Source of the DNA: Bradyrhizobium liaoningense
GTDB taxonomy: Bacteria > Pseudomonadota > Alphaproteobacteria > Rhizobiales > Xanthobacteraceae
Direction of reading: 5' to 3'
Assembly (NCBI RefSeq): GCF_018130825.1
Contig: NZ_JAFCJS010000004.1
Span: forward strand, 496,001-560,000
DNA: 64,000 nucleotides
The translations under genes and the position numbers were made by a program. The notes under the pieces are model-generated. The model was not told where the DNA came from and ran no database searches. It was given only the letters and a program-made list of their open reading frames with translations. Position 1 is the stretch's first letter, and every line of letters begins with the position of its first letter. Below are positions 46,853 through 55,483 of the stretch, piece by piece.

Positions 46853-47347
46853 ATGGCCGGACTGGTATATAGCGGCAAGGCATTTCGAGACTTGATGAAC
46901 AGCAATTACTATCCCCTGGCGAACATGAAAAAGAGCGTCGCCAAGCTCAAGGCCTCGGAGGATATCGACCTGCCGACCCTGGAATACGGCCAGTACCACC
47001 TGATCTTGACGCCGCCATCGAAGTGGCCGCAGGGAAGCGCCAAGTACTGGCACAAGGAGAAGGGCCGGGCCCGCGTCGACCTCAGCACCCAGCCGAACAC
47101 GGTCCCCCTGTCCAAGGATGAGTCCGGCGTCATTCCTCTGACCCGCTGCGATCTGCTCGATGCCTGCGTCCGCAAGTGCTTCAACTCCGAGCCGCCGATC
47201 CCGATGAAGACCAAGATCATCACCCATGCAGCGAGCGATGCCTATGCTCACCGGCATGAGATCCGGCTGGAGTGGGAATATCGCAATGGCGAGGACAAGG
47301 CGCCGACGCTACTCAACCTGACGATGGTCTGCCCGCACAGGTCCTGA
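46853..47347 (+). CDS. Orphan hypothetical protein
   Basis: A 164-residue protein with GAAAGAGG before its ATG and a strong terminator after it. The sequence is soluble, with alternating charged and hydrophobic stretches and three cysteines (LTRCDLLDACVRKCF) plus a fourth near the end (VCPHRS). The codons are less GC-biased than in neighbouring genes. I recognise no family. It is divergent from the large cyclase-AAA protein with 262 bases between them; a functional tie is possible but not shown. The clean gene boundaries argue that it is expressed. Confidence 0.7.
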   Translation: MAGLVYSGKAFRDLMNSNYYPLANMKKSVAKLKASEDIDLPTLEYGQYHLILTPPSKWPQGSAKYWHKEKGRARVDLSTQPNTVPLSKDESGVIPLTRCDLLDACVRKCFNSEPPIPMKTKIITHAASDAYAHRHEIRLEWEYRNGEDKAPTLLNLTMVCPHRS

Positions 47348-47381
47348 TTAGAAGCATTCTGCGTCGTCAAGAGAATCATCG

Positions 47382-47413
47382 ACGCCCGTGCGCGACAAGC
47401 GCGCGGGCGTTTT
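47382..47413 (+). terminator. Rho-independent terminator after the orphan gene
   Basis: A 12-bp stem, ACGCCCGTGCGC and GCGCGCGGGCGT (one G-U pair) around GACAA, is followed by TTT and a T-rich stretch. Confidence 0.9.
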
Positions 47414-47703
47414 GTTTGCAGGCGCCGCGCCGCGTCGCGCCCGTCCTACCTCCCGTCACGGCTCTGTCGCACGAACATGATCCGCTGCTCTTCCGTGCAT
47501 GCGCGAGTCACCTCCGAAGAGGACGACCGTCGCGCGCGTTGGACAGGGAGCGCGGGCGAAAAGGTCGACATCAAGTTTCAGCCGGAGGGGCTGGTGTTCG
47601 GCGAGGCGCCGTCGACGCTGATGGGGCGGACGGGAAGGCCGTCAAGGAGTTTTGAGAGAAGCCGCGGCGGGCTAGGTCACGAACCGCCCGCGCTTCATCG
47701 CGA
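47414..47703. other. Gene-poor region between the orphan gene and the PhzF gene
   Basis: These ~290 bases contain only a weak 76-residue frame (47477-47707, +) without ribosome site or recognisable domain. It could be a decayed gene; nothing else is visible. Confidence 0.4.
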
Positions 47704-48585
47704 CTAGAGCTGCAGGACATGCGACTCCACGTGCGCCACAGACCCTCCGAGCAGGCAGCCGACGGGCCTGCTGCCGGCGAAGCCGATGCGCACCCGGATC
47801 TCGGACAAGGCTCCCATGGCCCGCCCCTGCATGATGGTGATCCGCCCGCTGTCGCGTTCGACAAGTCCGTTCTTGAGCAGCCCGAACGCGAGCGCCGCCG
47901 CGGCAATGCCGGTGGCAGCGTCCTCCGGGTAGCCCGACGATTTCGGAAACTGCCGCGCCTCGAAGCGCCGTTCGCCCTGATGGTCCACGGCGTAGGGATA
48001 AAGACCGGTGGACCCGATCCGCCCGCAACACGCTTCAATCTGCGCCGGGTCCGGCACCAGTTCGTTGAGCTCGCGGACGCCCTTCATCGGGATGAGCGTC
48101 TTCACCCGCGACGTGACGGCGTTCTGTATCGGCAGGTCAAGCAGATCGCGGCGCGACAGCTTGAGCACCGACAGAACGTCATCCTCTTCAGCACGCGAGA
48201 GATCGACAACCTTGCCGACAGGCTGGCTGATCTCGACGGACGGCTCGCCAGAGCTGCCACGATCGACATAACCTGTCACCGCTCCGCTGCGCGTCTCGAT
48301 GCGAACCTGGTCACCGGACAACAGGCCCTTGGCCGCGAGCAGCCACAGCGCGCCGATCGTCGCGTGACCGCACATCTCCATCTCGTGTCGCGGAACCCAG
48401 AAGCGAAAGACATAGTCGGAGTCGAGGCTCGGCGCCGGCAGGACGAATCCCGATTCGTGACCGAAGTGCTGAGCCACCGACTGCATTCCTGCAGGCTGTA
48501 GGTTCGAGGCGTTGATGACGATCGGACAGGGGTTGCCGCCACGCCCCATATGCGTGAACACATTGACGAGTTCGACCTCGGTCAT
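47704..48585 (-). CDS. PhzF-family isomerase
   Basis: A 293-residue protein from ATG 48585, behind GGGAGGTGAG. It has the two-lobe PhzF/diaminopimelate-epimerase fold: GRGGNPCPIV near residues 14-23, the catalytic Glu in FGHESGFV (E44), CGHATIGALW and EDAATGIAAAALA in the second lobe. Family members isomerise small carboxylic acids; no phenazine genes are present, so the substrate is unknown. The tRNA terminator lies just upstream of its start region. Confidence 0.88.
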   Translation of the reverse strand: MTEVELVNVFTHMGRGGNPCPIVINASNLQPAGMQSVAQHFGHESGFVLPAPSLDSDYVFRFWVPRHEMEMCGHATIGALWLLAAKGLLSGDQVRIETRSGAVTGYVDRGSSGEPSVEISQPVGKVVDLSRAEEDDVLSVLKLSRRDLLDLPIQNAVTSRVKTLIPMKGVRELNELVPDPAQIEACCGRIGSTGLYPYAVDHQGERRFEARQFPKSSGYPEDAATGIAAAALAFGLLKNGLVERDSGRITIMQGRAMGALSEIRVRIGFAGSRPVGCLLGGSVAHVESHVLQL

Positions 48586-48626
48586 TGGATAGCTCACCTC
48601 CCATTGCCCCATCACTCCCCAAAACA

Positions 48627-48655
48627 AAAACGGCCCGCATCAAGCGGGCCGTTTT
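48627..48655 (-). terminator. Rho-independent terminator of the initiator tRNA gene
   Basis: GCGGGCCG and CGGCCCGC pair around a five-base loop with flanking A and T runs on each side. On the minus strand, the T run follows the stem, 28 bases after the tRNA 3' end. Confidence 0.9.
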
Positions 48656-48682
48656 CATATCGGATCCGGTGAAATCCGAATT

Positions 48683-48759
<77 letters not shown>

Positions 48760-49069
48760 TTAAACCGTTGCCTAGCCTTCTTCAAAATGCCGGGGACGGT
48801 GGATGAGGGCCGGCGCTGTTCGCGTGGCTTTCCTCTTCCGGTCCAAAGGCTTCCTTGGAAGACAACCCCGGGGCAAAGCCCGTCGGGTGCGGGGGGTATG
48901 TATCAAGGCGGGCTGCCTTTGGAAAGGGCTGCGGGGACGTTTTTTTCGACTTTATGACAGGCAGATGGACCGGATTCCGGTCGATTTGCCGTAGACTTGC
49001 CAGAAGTTCCGCAAAGGGCCAGCTTGCGGCAACAAAAAGCGGGACAAACGCCTTTGAGGGGAGAACGCC

Positions 49070-50539
49070 ATGGACCACGCCTTGGATCGTCCCTTGGATC
49101 GTTCCTTGGACCGATCCCTGACAAGCGCTGCGGTCGGAGCGCTGGAGGATGGCTTCCATGCCATGGTCGCGCGGTCGCGGACGGGGCCAGCGCCCGATCT
49201 GGCCGGGCGGCTCGACCGGCTGGCGCGGTTGCGCAGCGTCGTCGCCGACAACGAAGAACGCTTCCGGCAGGCGATCTCGGCCGATTTCGGCCACCGCTCT
49301 TCGGTCGAGACCACCATCGCCGAGGCCATGATGGTCTACAGCGAGATCCGGCATGCGACAAAGCACCTGAAGGGCTGGATGGCGCCGCAGCGCATCGCCA
49401 CCGCGCTGCAATTCCTGCCGGCGCGCAACCGGCTGATGGCGCAGCCGCTCGGTGTCGTCGGCATCATCGCGCCCTGGAATTATCCGCTGCAGCTGACGCT
49501 CGCGCCGGCGATCGGCGCGCTCGCGGCCGGCAACCTGGTCATCATCAAGCCGAGCGAGCTCGCGCCGCACTTTTCCGCGCTGCTGAAGGAGACGGTGGCC
49601 GCGAAGTTCGATGCGACCGAGCTGCTGGTCACCGGCACCGAGGACGACGTGGCGAAAGCCTTCGCCGGCCTCCCCTTCGACCATCTGGTCTTCACCGGCT
49701 CGACGCGGGTCGGGCGGCTGGTCGCGGAAGCCGCGGGACGCAATCTGACGCCTGTCACGCTCGAGCTCGGCGGCAAGTCGCCCGCGATCATCGACGCATC
49801 CGCCGATCTCGAGGAGGCGGCCGAGCGCATCGCCTACGGAAAGCTGCTCAATGCCGGCCAGACCTGCATCGCGCCGGATTACGTGCTGGTGCCGGAAAAT
49901 TCGGTGCAGGCCTTCGCCGAGAAGGTGCGCGCGCAGATGCGGCGCATGTTCGGCACCGATCCCGCAAACAAGGACTACACCTCCGTGATCTCCGACCGGC
50001 ATTATGCCCGGCTGGAGGGGCTCGTCGCCGATGCCGCACAGCGCGGCGCAAAGATCCTGCAACCGGCGAAGGCGGACGATCCCAACTGGAAGGCGCACCG
50101 CAAGTTTCCGCCGACGCTCATCATCGGCGCGACCGAAGCGATGGCGGTGATGCAGGAGGAGATCTTTGGCCCCGTGCTGCCGGTGCTTGGCTATCGCGAG
50201 CCGGCGGAGGCGATCGCCTTCGTCAACGCGCGCGAGCGGCCGCTGGCGCTGTACTGGTTCGGCAAGGACCGCAGCGTGCGCGACGAGGTGCTGGCGCGCA
50301 CGGTCTCCGGCGGCGTCACCGTCAACGACTGCCTGTTTCATTTTGCGCAGATCAACCAGCCGATGGGCGGCGTCGGCGCGTCCGGCACCGGCGTCTATCA
50401 CGGCGAATGGGGCTTTCGCACGTTCAGCAAGCTGAAGCCGGTGTTTTATCGCTCGAAGTTCAACCGCCTCGCCGATCTCTATCCGCCCTATGGCGGCAAG
50501 ATCGCGCGGCTGGAGAAGCTGATGCGGTTGATGTCGTAG
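49070..50539 (+). CDS. Coniferyl aldehyde dehydrogenase-type aldehyde dehydrogenase
   Basis: A 489-residue NAD(P)+-dependent aldehyde dehydrogenase. The cofactor segment GIIAPWNYPLQLTLAPAIGALAAGN, catalytic Glu (LELGGKSP) and Cys (NAGQTCIAPDYVL) are intact, and the C-terminal VSGGVTVNDCLFHFAQ fits the CalB group. It could oxidise coniferyl or other aryl aldehydes to acids. The N-terminus carries a 12-base tandem repeat (LDRP-LDRS-LDRS). GAGGGGAGA precedes the ATG. A GMC alcohol oxidoreductase follows, suggesting an alcohol-to-acid pair. Confidence 0.92.
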   Translation: MDHALDRPLDRSLDRSLTSAAVGALEDGFHAMVARSRTGPAPDLAGRLDRLARLRSVVADNEERFRQAISADFGHRSSVETTIAEAMMVYSEIRHATKHLKGWMAPQRIATALQFLPARNRLMAQPLGVVGIIAPWNYPLQLTLAPAIGALAAGNLVIIKPSELAPHFSALLKETVAAKFDATELLVTGTEDDVAKAFAGLPFDHLVFTGSTRVGRLVAEAAGRNLTPVTLELGGKSPAIIDASADLEEAAERIAYGKLLNAGQTCIAPDYVLVPENSVQAFAEKVRAQMRRMFGTDPANKDYTSVISDRHYARLEGLVADAAQRGAKILQPAKADDPNWKAHRKFPPTLIIGATEAMAVMQEEIFGPVLPVLGYREPAEAIAFVNARERPLALYWFGKDRSVRDEVLARTVSGGVTVNDCLFHFAQINQPMGGVGASGTGVYHGEWGFRTFSKLKPVFYRSKFNRLADLYPPYGGKIARLEKLMRLMS

Positions 50540-50552
50540 CTGACACAAACAC

Positions 50553-50632
50553 CGTCATTGCGAGCGCAGCGAAGCAATCCAGAATCTCTCCGCGGCGACA
50601 GTCTGGATTGCTTCGCTCCGCTCGCAATGACG
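50553..50632. repeat. Palindromic intergenic repeat (CGTCATTGCGAGCG type)
   Basis: CGTCATTGCGAGCG and its complement bracket AGCGAAGCAATCCAG and CTGGATTGCTTCGCT. It separates the aldehyde and alcohol dehydrogenase genes, and a false ATG-led frame for the latter runs into it. Confidence 0.85.
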
Positions 50633-50659
50633 ATAAGAAATGCAAAGGGGGAAACAACA

Positions 50660-52258
50660 TTGGCCGACACATTCGATTTCGTCGTCGTGGGCGCGGGCTC
50701 CGGCGGCTGCACCGTCGCAGGCCGGCTGTCGGAGGATGCGGCGACATCGGTGGCGCTGCTCGATGCGGGCGGGCGGAACGACAATTGGCGGATCACCACG
50801 CCGTTCGGGCTCGCTTTGCCGTACCGCGCGGCCAACTGGGCGTTCGATACCGTGCCGCAGAAGGGATTGAACGGCCGTATCGGCTATCAACCGCGCGGCA
50901 AGGGCCTCGGCGGTTCCTCGGCGATCAACGCGATGGTCTACATCCGCGGCAACAAATGGGACTACGACCACTGGGCCGCGCTCGGCAATTCCGGCTGGTC
51001 GTATGCGGACGTGCTGCCCTACTTCAAGCGCTCGGAGCACAACGCCGATTTCGACGGCGCGTATCATGGCAAGGGCGGCCCGCTGCATGTCAACAGACTG
51101 CGCTCGGAGAATCCAATCCACGACGTCTTCCATCAGGCTGCGCGCGAGGCGCAGTTCCGCATCCGCGAGGACTTCAATGAAGAGGACCATGAAGGGCTCG
51201 GCAGCTACCAGGTGACGCAGCGCAATGGCGAGCGCTGGAGCGCGGCGCGCGCCTATGTGCAGCCCCACGTGGACAAGCGCGCGAATCTGCGCGTCGAGAC
51301 GGGGGCGCACGCCACGAAAATCCTGTTCGAGGGTGGGCGCGCAGTCGGCATCGAATATGTGCAGGGCAAGCAGAAAAAGCAGCTGCGCGCCCGCCGCGAG
51401 GTGATCCTCGCCGGCGGCGCGTTCCAATCGCCGCAGCTATTGATGCTGTCGGGCATCGGCGATGGCGAGGCACTTGGCAAGCATGGCATTGGCATCACCC
51501 ATCACCTGCCGGGCGTCGGACGCAATCTGCAGGACCATCCGGATTTCGTGTTCGTCTACGCCTCCGACTATCCGCACTTCGTTCACTCGTCACTGGGACG
51601 GCTTCCATCCCTGCTGCGCGCGATCCAGCGGTACCGCAGGGAGCGACGCGGCCTGATGACCACCAATTTCGCCGAGTGTGGCGGCTTCCTGAAGACCAGG
51701 CCCGACCTCGACGTATCAGACATTCAACTGCACTTCGTCATCGCGATGCTCGACGACCACGGCCGCAAGAAGCACAAGGAGGCGGGCTTCTCATGCCATT
51801 TCTGCCTGCTCAGACCGAAGAGCCGCGGCAGCGTATGGCTGAAAAGCGCCGATCCGCTCGCAGCCCCCATGATCGATCCGAACTTTCTGGGTGAGGCGGA
51901 GGATCTCGAGGCGATGGTCGCCGGCTTCAAGACCACGCGGCGCCTGATGGAGACGCCGGCACTGCGCGCGCTGCAGAAGAAGGACATGTTCACATCCGAT
52001 GTGCGAACCGACGACGACATACGCAGCGTTCTGCGCGCGCGCGTCGACACCGTCTATCACCCCGTCGGCACCTGCAAGATGGGCACGGATGCGATGGCCG
52101 TGGTCGATCCCGCGCTGAAGGTGCACGGCGTCGAGGGACTGCGCGTCGTCGACGCCTCGATCATGCCGACGCTGATCGGCGGCAACACCAATGCGCCGAC
52201 GATCATGATCGGGGAGAAGGCGGCGGATATGATCAGGGGAGAGATGCGGGCGAGTTAG
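50660..52258 (+). CDS. GMC-family FAD alcohol oxidoreductase
   Basis: From TTG 50660 (GGGGGAAAC upstream) the protein has 532 residues. It starts with the FAD fingerprint VVVGAGSGG, followed by [14 protein letters not shown] and the C-terminal active site [11 protein letters not shown] (His) and [19 protein letters not shown] (Asn). These fit choline-dehydrogenase/AlkJ-type enzymes that pass electrons to the quinone pool. The aldehyde dehydrogenase upstream could finish the oxidation. The earlier ATG at 50558 lies in a repeat and is not a credible start. Confidence 0.9.
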   Translation: MADTFDFVVVGAGSGGCTVAGRLSEDAATSVALLDAGGRNDNWRITTPFGLALPYRAANWAFDTVPQKGLNGRIGYQPRGKGLGGSSAINAMVYIRGNKWDYDHWAALGNSGWSYADVLPYFKRSEHNADFDGAYHGKGGPLHVNRLRSENPIHDVFHQAAREAQFRIREDFNEEDHEGLGSYQVTQRNGERWSAARAYVQPHVDKRANLRVETGAHATKILFEGGRAVGIEYVQGKQKKQLRARREVILAGGAFQSPQLLMLSGIGDGEALGKHGIGITHHLPGVGRNLQDHPDFVFVYASDYPHFVHSSLGRLPSLLRAIQRYRRERRGLMTTNFAECGGFLKTRPDLDVSDIQLHFVIAMLDDHGRKKHKEAGFSCHFCLLRPKSRGSVWLKSADPLAAPMIDPNFLGEAEDLEAMVAGFKTTRRLMETPALRALQKKDMFTSDVRTDDDIRSVLRARVDTVYHPVGTCKMGTDAMAVVDPALKVHGVEGLRVVDASIMPTLIGGNTNAPTIMIGEKAADMIRGEMRAS

Positions 52259-52284
52259 GCGATGCGGTCGCCCAATTCTCCGCT

Positions 52285-52404
52285 GTCGTCCCGGCGAAGG
52301 CCGGGACCCATACTCACGCGGGAAGTTGCGCGGCGAGCCGGTAACTCCGAATCTTCGCCAGAATACGTTTGGTGGCTGTGGGTCCCGGCCTTCGCCGGGA
52401 CGAC
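52285..52404. repeat. Palindromic intergenic repeat (GTCGTCCCGGCGAAGGCC type)
   Basis: GTCGTCCCGGCGAAGGCCGG and its complement at 52379-52404 bracket about 65 unpaired bases. The arms nearly match those of the repeat at 9756-9876. It lies between convergent genes. Confidence 0.9.
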
Positions 52405-52443
52405 GACGGAGTAAATGGCGCCTTCCAAGCCATACGGCCTTGC

Positions 52444-53205
52444 TCAACTCAGCAAGAATCCGCCGTCCACCGTCACCACGCTCCCCGTCATGTACCGCGA
52501 CGCCTTCGACGCCAGCAGCAGGATCGCGCCGTCGAGATCGGATTCGGCGCCGACGCGGCGCTGGGGGATGCGTTTGGCGAGGCGCTCGCCGGCGGGCGTC
52601 GACCAGAAGGCGTGGTTCATCTCGGTGTCGATGTAGCCGGGCGCGAGCGCGTTGATGCGAATGTTCTGCCCGGCGAGCTCCAGCGCCATCGCTTTGGTCG
52701 CCTGGAGGATGCCCGCCTTGGAGATCGCGTAAGGCGAGACTGCCTTGAGCACGCCGGTGCCGAGCACGGAGGCGATGTTGACGATGTTGCCTTCCTGCTT
52801 GCGCGCGATCATGCGGCGGGCGATTTCGGTCGCAAGGAAATAGGCGCCCTTGAGATTGGCGCCGATCACGGCATCCCAATCCGCCTCGGTCTGCTCGGTC
52901 GCCAGCTTCTCGATGGCGATGCCGGCATTGTTGATCAGCACCGTGACCGGACCGAGCGCGGCTTCCGCGGCATCGACGGCCTTCGCGATCGAGGCCGTGT
53001 CGGTGACGTCGAGCGCGACGGCGGCGGCGCGGCCGCCCTTGCCGCGGATTTCTTCTTCCAGGCTCTTCAATTTGTCCGTCTGCCGCGCGGCGAGCGCGAC
53101 GGCCGCGCCATGCGCGGCCAGCACCCGGGCAAATTGCCGCCCCAGCCCCTGGCTCGCGCCCGTGACGAGGATGGTTTCTTTACTGACGTCGAATAGGCCT
53201 GACAT
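52444..53205 (-). CDS. SDR-family oxidoreductase
   Basis: A 253-residue classical SDR from ATG 53205 with cofactor motif TGASQGLG (15-22), NNAG, and catalytic S146, Y159 and K163 (SPYAISK). It resembles the gluconate/3-oxoacyl reductase group that prefers NADP. It is convergent with the GMC gene and divergent from cvpA. Its substrate is unknown; proximity to alcohol and aldehyde dehydrogenases is suggestive only. Confidence 0.88.
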   Translation of the reverse strand: MSGLFDVSKETILVTGASQGLGRQFARVLAAHGAAVALAARQTDKLKSLEEEIRGKGGRAAAVALDVTDTASIAKAVDAAEAALGPVTVLINNAGIAIEKLATEQTEADWDAVIGANLKGAYFLATEIARRMIARKQEGNIVNIASVLGTGVLKAVSPYAISKAGILQATKAMALELAGQNIRINALAPGYIDTEMNHAFWSTPAGERLAKRIPQRRVGAESDLDGAILLLASKASRYMTGSVVTVDGGFLLS

Positions 53206-53327
53206 GACAATGTCCTTGCGCGTGCCCCCTGATCCTTTGGAGCCAATCAATACAGACGATTTTAGCGATCTGAAACCGGAATGACCGGCTCGGCGTTCAT
53301 TCGTTCCATCAAGGCAGGGTTGTGCTC

Positions 53328-53840
53328 ATGAACAGTTTCGATTTCGCCGTCTATGCCGCGCTCGCCGTCGCGGTGGGCCTCGGTTTCAGGACCGGCCTGC
53401 TCCGCAGCGCCATGACCATCCTCGCCTATCTCATCGCCGCGCCGATCGCGGTCGCGCTGATGCCGCTGATCGCGCCGCAGATTGCAGCCAATCCGAACTC
53501 GCCGCTGCTGCAGAACTGGATCTGGTTCTTCGGCATCTTCGTCGTCGTCGGCATGCTGTTCGGCCATATCGGCCGCGTCGCGCTGAACGACACCATCGGC
53601 GAAGCCGGCATCGGCGACCGGCTCGGCGGCGCCGCGCTCGGCGCCGTCAGGGTCAGCCTCGTCGCCACCACGCTGGTGCTGGTGTTCGACCGGATCGTGC
53701 CGGCGAACCTCCAGCCGCCATTCCTCGCCGGCTCGCATCTGCGGCCGTTGTTCTCCACGGTCGGCCAGATGGGCTTCAAGTCACTGCCGCCGGAGGCGGC
53801 GTCCGTAATCGACCGCCTCAAGCAGGAGCGTCGCATCTAG
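53328..53840 (+). CDS. CvpA-family membrane protein
   Basis: A 170-residue protein with four hydrophobic helices (FDFAVYAALAVAVGLGFRTGLLRS, ILAYLIAAPIAVALMPLI, WIWFFGIFVVVGMLFGHIG, LGAVRVSLVATTLVLVF), matching the CvpA (colicin V production) family. It starts at ATG 53328 after AGGG; a GTG at 53322 adds two residues. CvpA helps envelope homeostasis in other bacteria; the details here are unknown. A palindrome covers its stop codon. Confidence 0.85.
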   Translation: MNSFDFAVYAALAVAVGLGFRTGLLRSAMTILAYLIAAPIAVALMPLIAPQIAANPNSPLLQNWIWFFGIFVVVGMLFGHIGRVALNDTIGEAGIGDRLGGAALGAVRVSLVATTLVLVFDRIVPANLQPPFLAGSHLRPLFSTVGQMGFKSLPPEAASVIDRLKQERRI

Positions 53841-53863
53841 AGCGCGATCGGATCGCGCTCTAG
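53837..53863. repeat. 27-base palindrome spanning the cvpA stop codon
   Basis: CTAGAGCGCGATC and GATCGCGCTCTAG are perfect arms around one G. The TAG stop lies within the left arm. In RNA this forms a very strong hairpin with a minimal loop. Confidence 0.85.
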
Positions 53864-53875
53864 CTTATTGTCTGG

Positions 53876-53920
53876 GCATGATCTTTTCGGAAAACCGCTA
53901 CACACTTTTCCGGATCATGC
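53876..53920. repeat. Rhizobial palindromic repeat (GCATGATC...GATCATGC)
   Basis: A second copy of the element at 30726-30770, inverted, with TTTTCGGAAAACC and ACTTTTCCGG inside the same outer arms. Confidence 0.85.
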
Positions 53921-54041
53921 CCGTTTGCATCGCCGCGGGCCGCGCCATGCATTTTGACGCGGCTCCCTCCCTTATCAGCCGCGTCACAGTTGGCTAGAGT
54001 GCGGCCCATCCAAAACCTGCCTGACATTACGGAGTGATACA

Positions 54042-54824
54042 GTGGATCTTGGGATCAAAGGTCGCCGCGCCATCGTCTGCGCATCCAGCAAGGGCCTGGG
54101 GCGCGCCTGCGCCATCTCGCTGGCGGAAGCCGGCGTTGACGTCACGCTGACCGCGCGCGGCGCCGAAGCTTTGAAGAAGACCGCGGACGAGATCCGGAAG
54201 GCCTATCCTGGCGTGAAGGTCACCGAGATCGTCGGCGACATCACGACGCCGGCGGGGCGCGAGGCGGTGCTGAAGGCCTGCCCGGATCCCGATATCCTGA
54301 TCAACAATGCCGGCGGCCCGCCGCCCGGCGATTTCCGCAACTGGACCCGCGACGACTGGATCAAGGCGATCGACGCCAACATGCTGACCCCGATCGAGCT
54401 GATCAAGGCGACCGTCGACGGCATGATGGCGCGCAAGTTCGGCCGCATCGTCAACATCACCTCGGCCGCGGTAAAGGCGCCGATCGACATCCTCGGCCTC
54501 TCCAACGGCGCGCGCGCCGGCCTCACCGGCTTCATCGCCGGCCTGTCGCGCAAGACGGTGATCAACAACGTCACCATCAACGGCCTCTTGCCCGGCCCGT
54601 TCGAGACCGACCGCCTGACCGGCACCGCGAAGGCCGAAGCCGACAAGCGCGGCACGACGCCGGAGCAGATCCTGGCCGAGCGCGCCAAGCTCAACCCCGC
54701 GGGGCGCTTCGGCCAGCCCGACGAGTTCGGCTATGCCTGCGCCTTCCTCTGCGGCGCCAAGGCCGGCTTCATCACCGGGCAGAACATTCTGCTGGACGGT
54801 GGTGCGTTCCCGGGCACGCTGTAA
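54042..54824 (+). CDS. SDR-family protein lacking the classical Tyr/Lys pair
   Basis: A 260-residue SDR from GTG 54042 (GGAG upstream). The cofactor loop reads CASSKGLG instead of TGxxxGxG, NNAGG is intact, and where YxxxK is expected the sequence is LSNGARAGL (S154...R158). This matches a known divergent SDR group annotated as 3-oxoacyl-ACP reductase-like. Catalysis by the usual Tyr is impossible, so another residue or another reaction must be assumed. DUF3775 is convergent beyond a hairpin. Confidence 0.88.
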   Translation: MDLGIKGRRAIVCASSKGLGRACAISLAEAGVDVTLTARGAEALKKTADEIRKAYPGVKVTEIVGDITTPAGREAVLKACPDPDILINNAGGPPPGDFRNWTRDDWIKAIDANMLTPIELIKATVDGMMARKFGRIVNITSAAVKAPIDILGLSNGARAGLTGFIAGLSRKTVINNVTINGLLPGPFETDRLTGTAKAEADKRGTTPEQILAERAKLNPAGRFGQPDEFGYACAFLCGAKAGFITGQNILLDGGAFPGTL

Positions 54825-54833
54825 CGCCCCTTT

Positions 54834-54863
54834 GCTCTCTCCCCGCTCCTGCGGGGAGAGAGC
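54834..54863. terminator. Convergent hairpin (GCTCTCTCCCCGC type)
   Basis: A perfect 13-bp stem closes on TCCT, 10 bases after the SDR stop and 12 before the DUF3775 stop. The stem matches the CTCTCCCCGC hairpin in the TRAP operon repeat. There is no T run. Confidence 0.6.
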
Positions 54864-54874
54864 GCCTCGCAACA

Positions 54875-55351
54875 TCACCGCTGCTTCGTCGGTTCGTCCT
54901 CGTCCCGCTCGCTGGGATCGGAGGAATCGGCGCTGAGGCGCTCGTCGGTCCAGTCGATGCCGAAGGCATCGAGACCGTCGGCGAGCAGATCGCCCAGCAT
55001 CGGCTCGCCGAGCAGGTACTGCACCGTTTCATGCCGGGGCTTACGATACTCGGACCGCGCCTCCACCGCGCGGGCACGTAAATCGTCCCAATCGTCGATC
55101 GTGCCGTCGCCGCGACCGAGCCAGGTCAGCGCGACGAGATCGACCTGCTCGTCCTCGTTCAGCGCAACGATGAAGCCGCCGAGCTCGCTGGCGACGGGAT
55201 CGGAGCCGTCATCCCCCAGCACATCGACCGCATCGTCATCGCTCGGATTCGAGCCCGAATCGGGATCGGCATCCCCTTCCTTGACGTCGAATTCGCGCGC
55301 CTTCTCGATGATGAAGGCGACTTTCTCGGCGGAAATTGCAAGCTCTGGCAT
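54875..55351 (-). CDS. DUF3775 family acidic protein
   Basis: A 158-residue, very acidic protein. It begins MPELAISAEKVAFIIEKAREFDVKEG, then carries an Asp-rich stretch, a VDLVALTWLGRGD segment near residue 70-82 and a HETVQYLLGEPMLGDLLADGLDAFG segment near 107-131. This matches DUF3775, a family common in rhizobia with unknown function. The charged composition suggests binding to a basic partner. Confidence 0.87.
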   Translation of the reverse strand: MPELAISAEKVAFIIEKAREFDVKEGDADPDSGSNPSDDDAVDVLGDDGSDPVASELGGFIVALNEDEQVDLVALTWLGRGDGTIDDWDDLRARAVEARSEYRKPRHETVQYLLGEPMLGDLLADGLDAFGIDWTDERLSADSSDPSERDEDEPTKQR

Positions 55352-55483
55352 GGCAGCCTCTCTTGGCGTCGCGTCCTCTTGGGTTCCCGCGATAACGCCG
55401 CATCGCACCAGATGATCCATTGCACTTGACGGCGGAAAACCGCATGTTTCGGCACCAAAACAAGAACATGGGGAAGGCGCCCG

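Noticed and set aside
47477-47707. 76-residue frame between the orphan gene and the PhzF gene
   Set aside because: No ribosome site, no recognised domain, and it runs past the stop of the PhzF gene; at most a decayed remnant.
48782-50548. Long minus-strand open frame opposite the aldehyde dehydrogenase gene
   Set aside because: High-GC shadow: the plus strand encodes a complete enzyme with catalytic residues, while this translation is Arg/Asp/His-rich with no domain.
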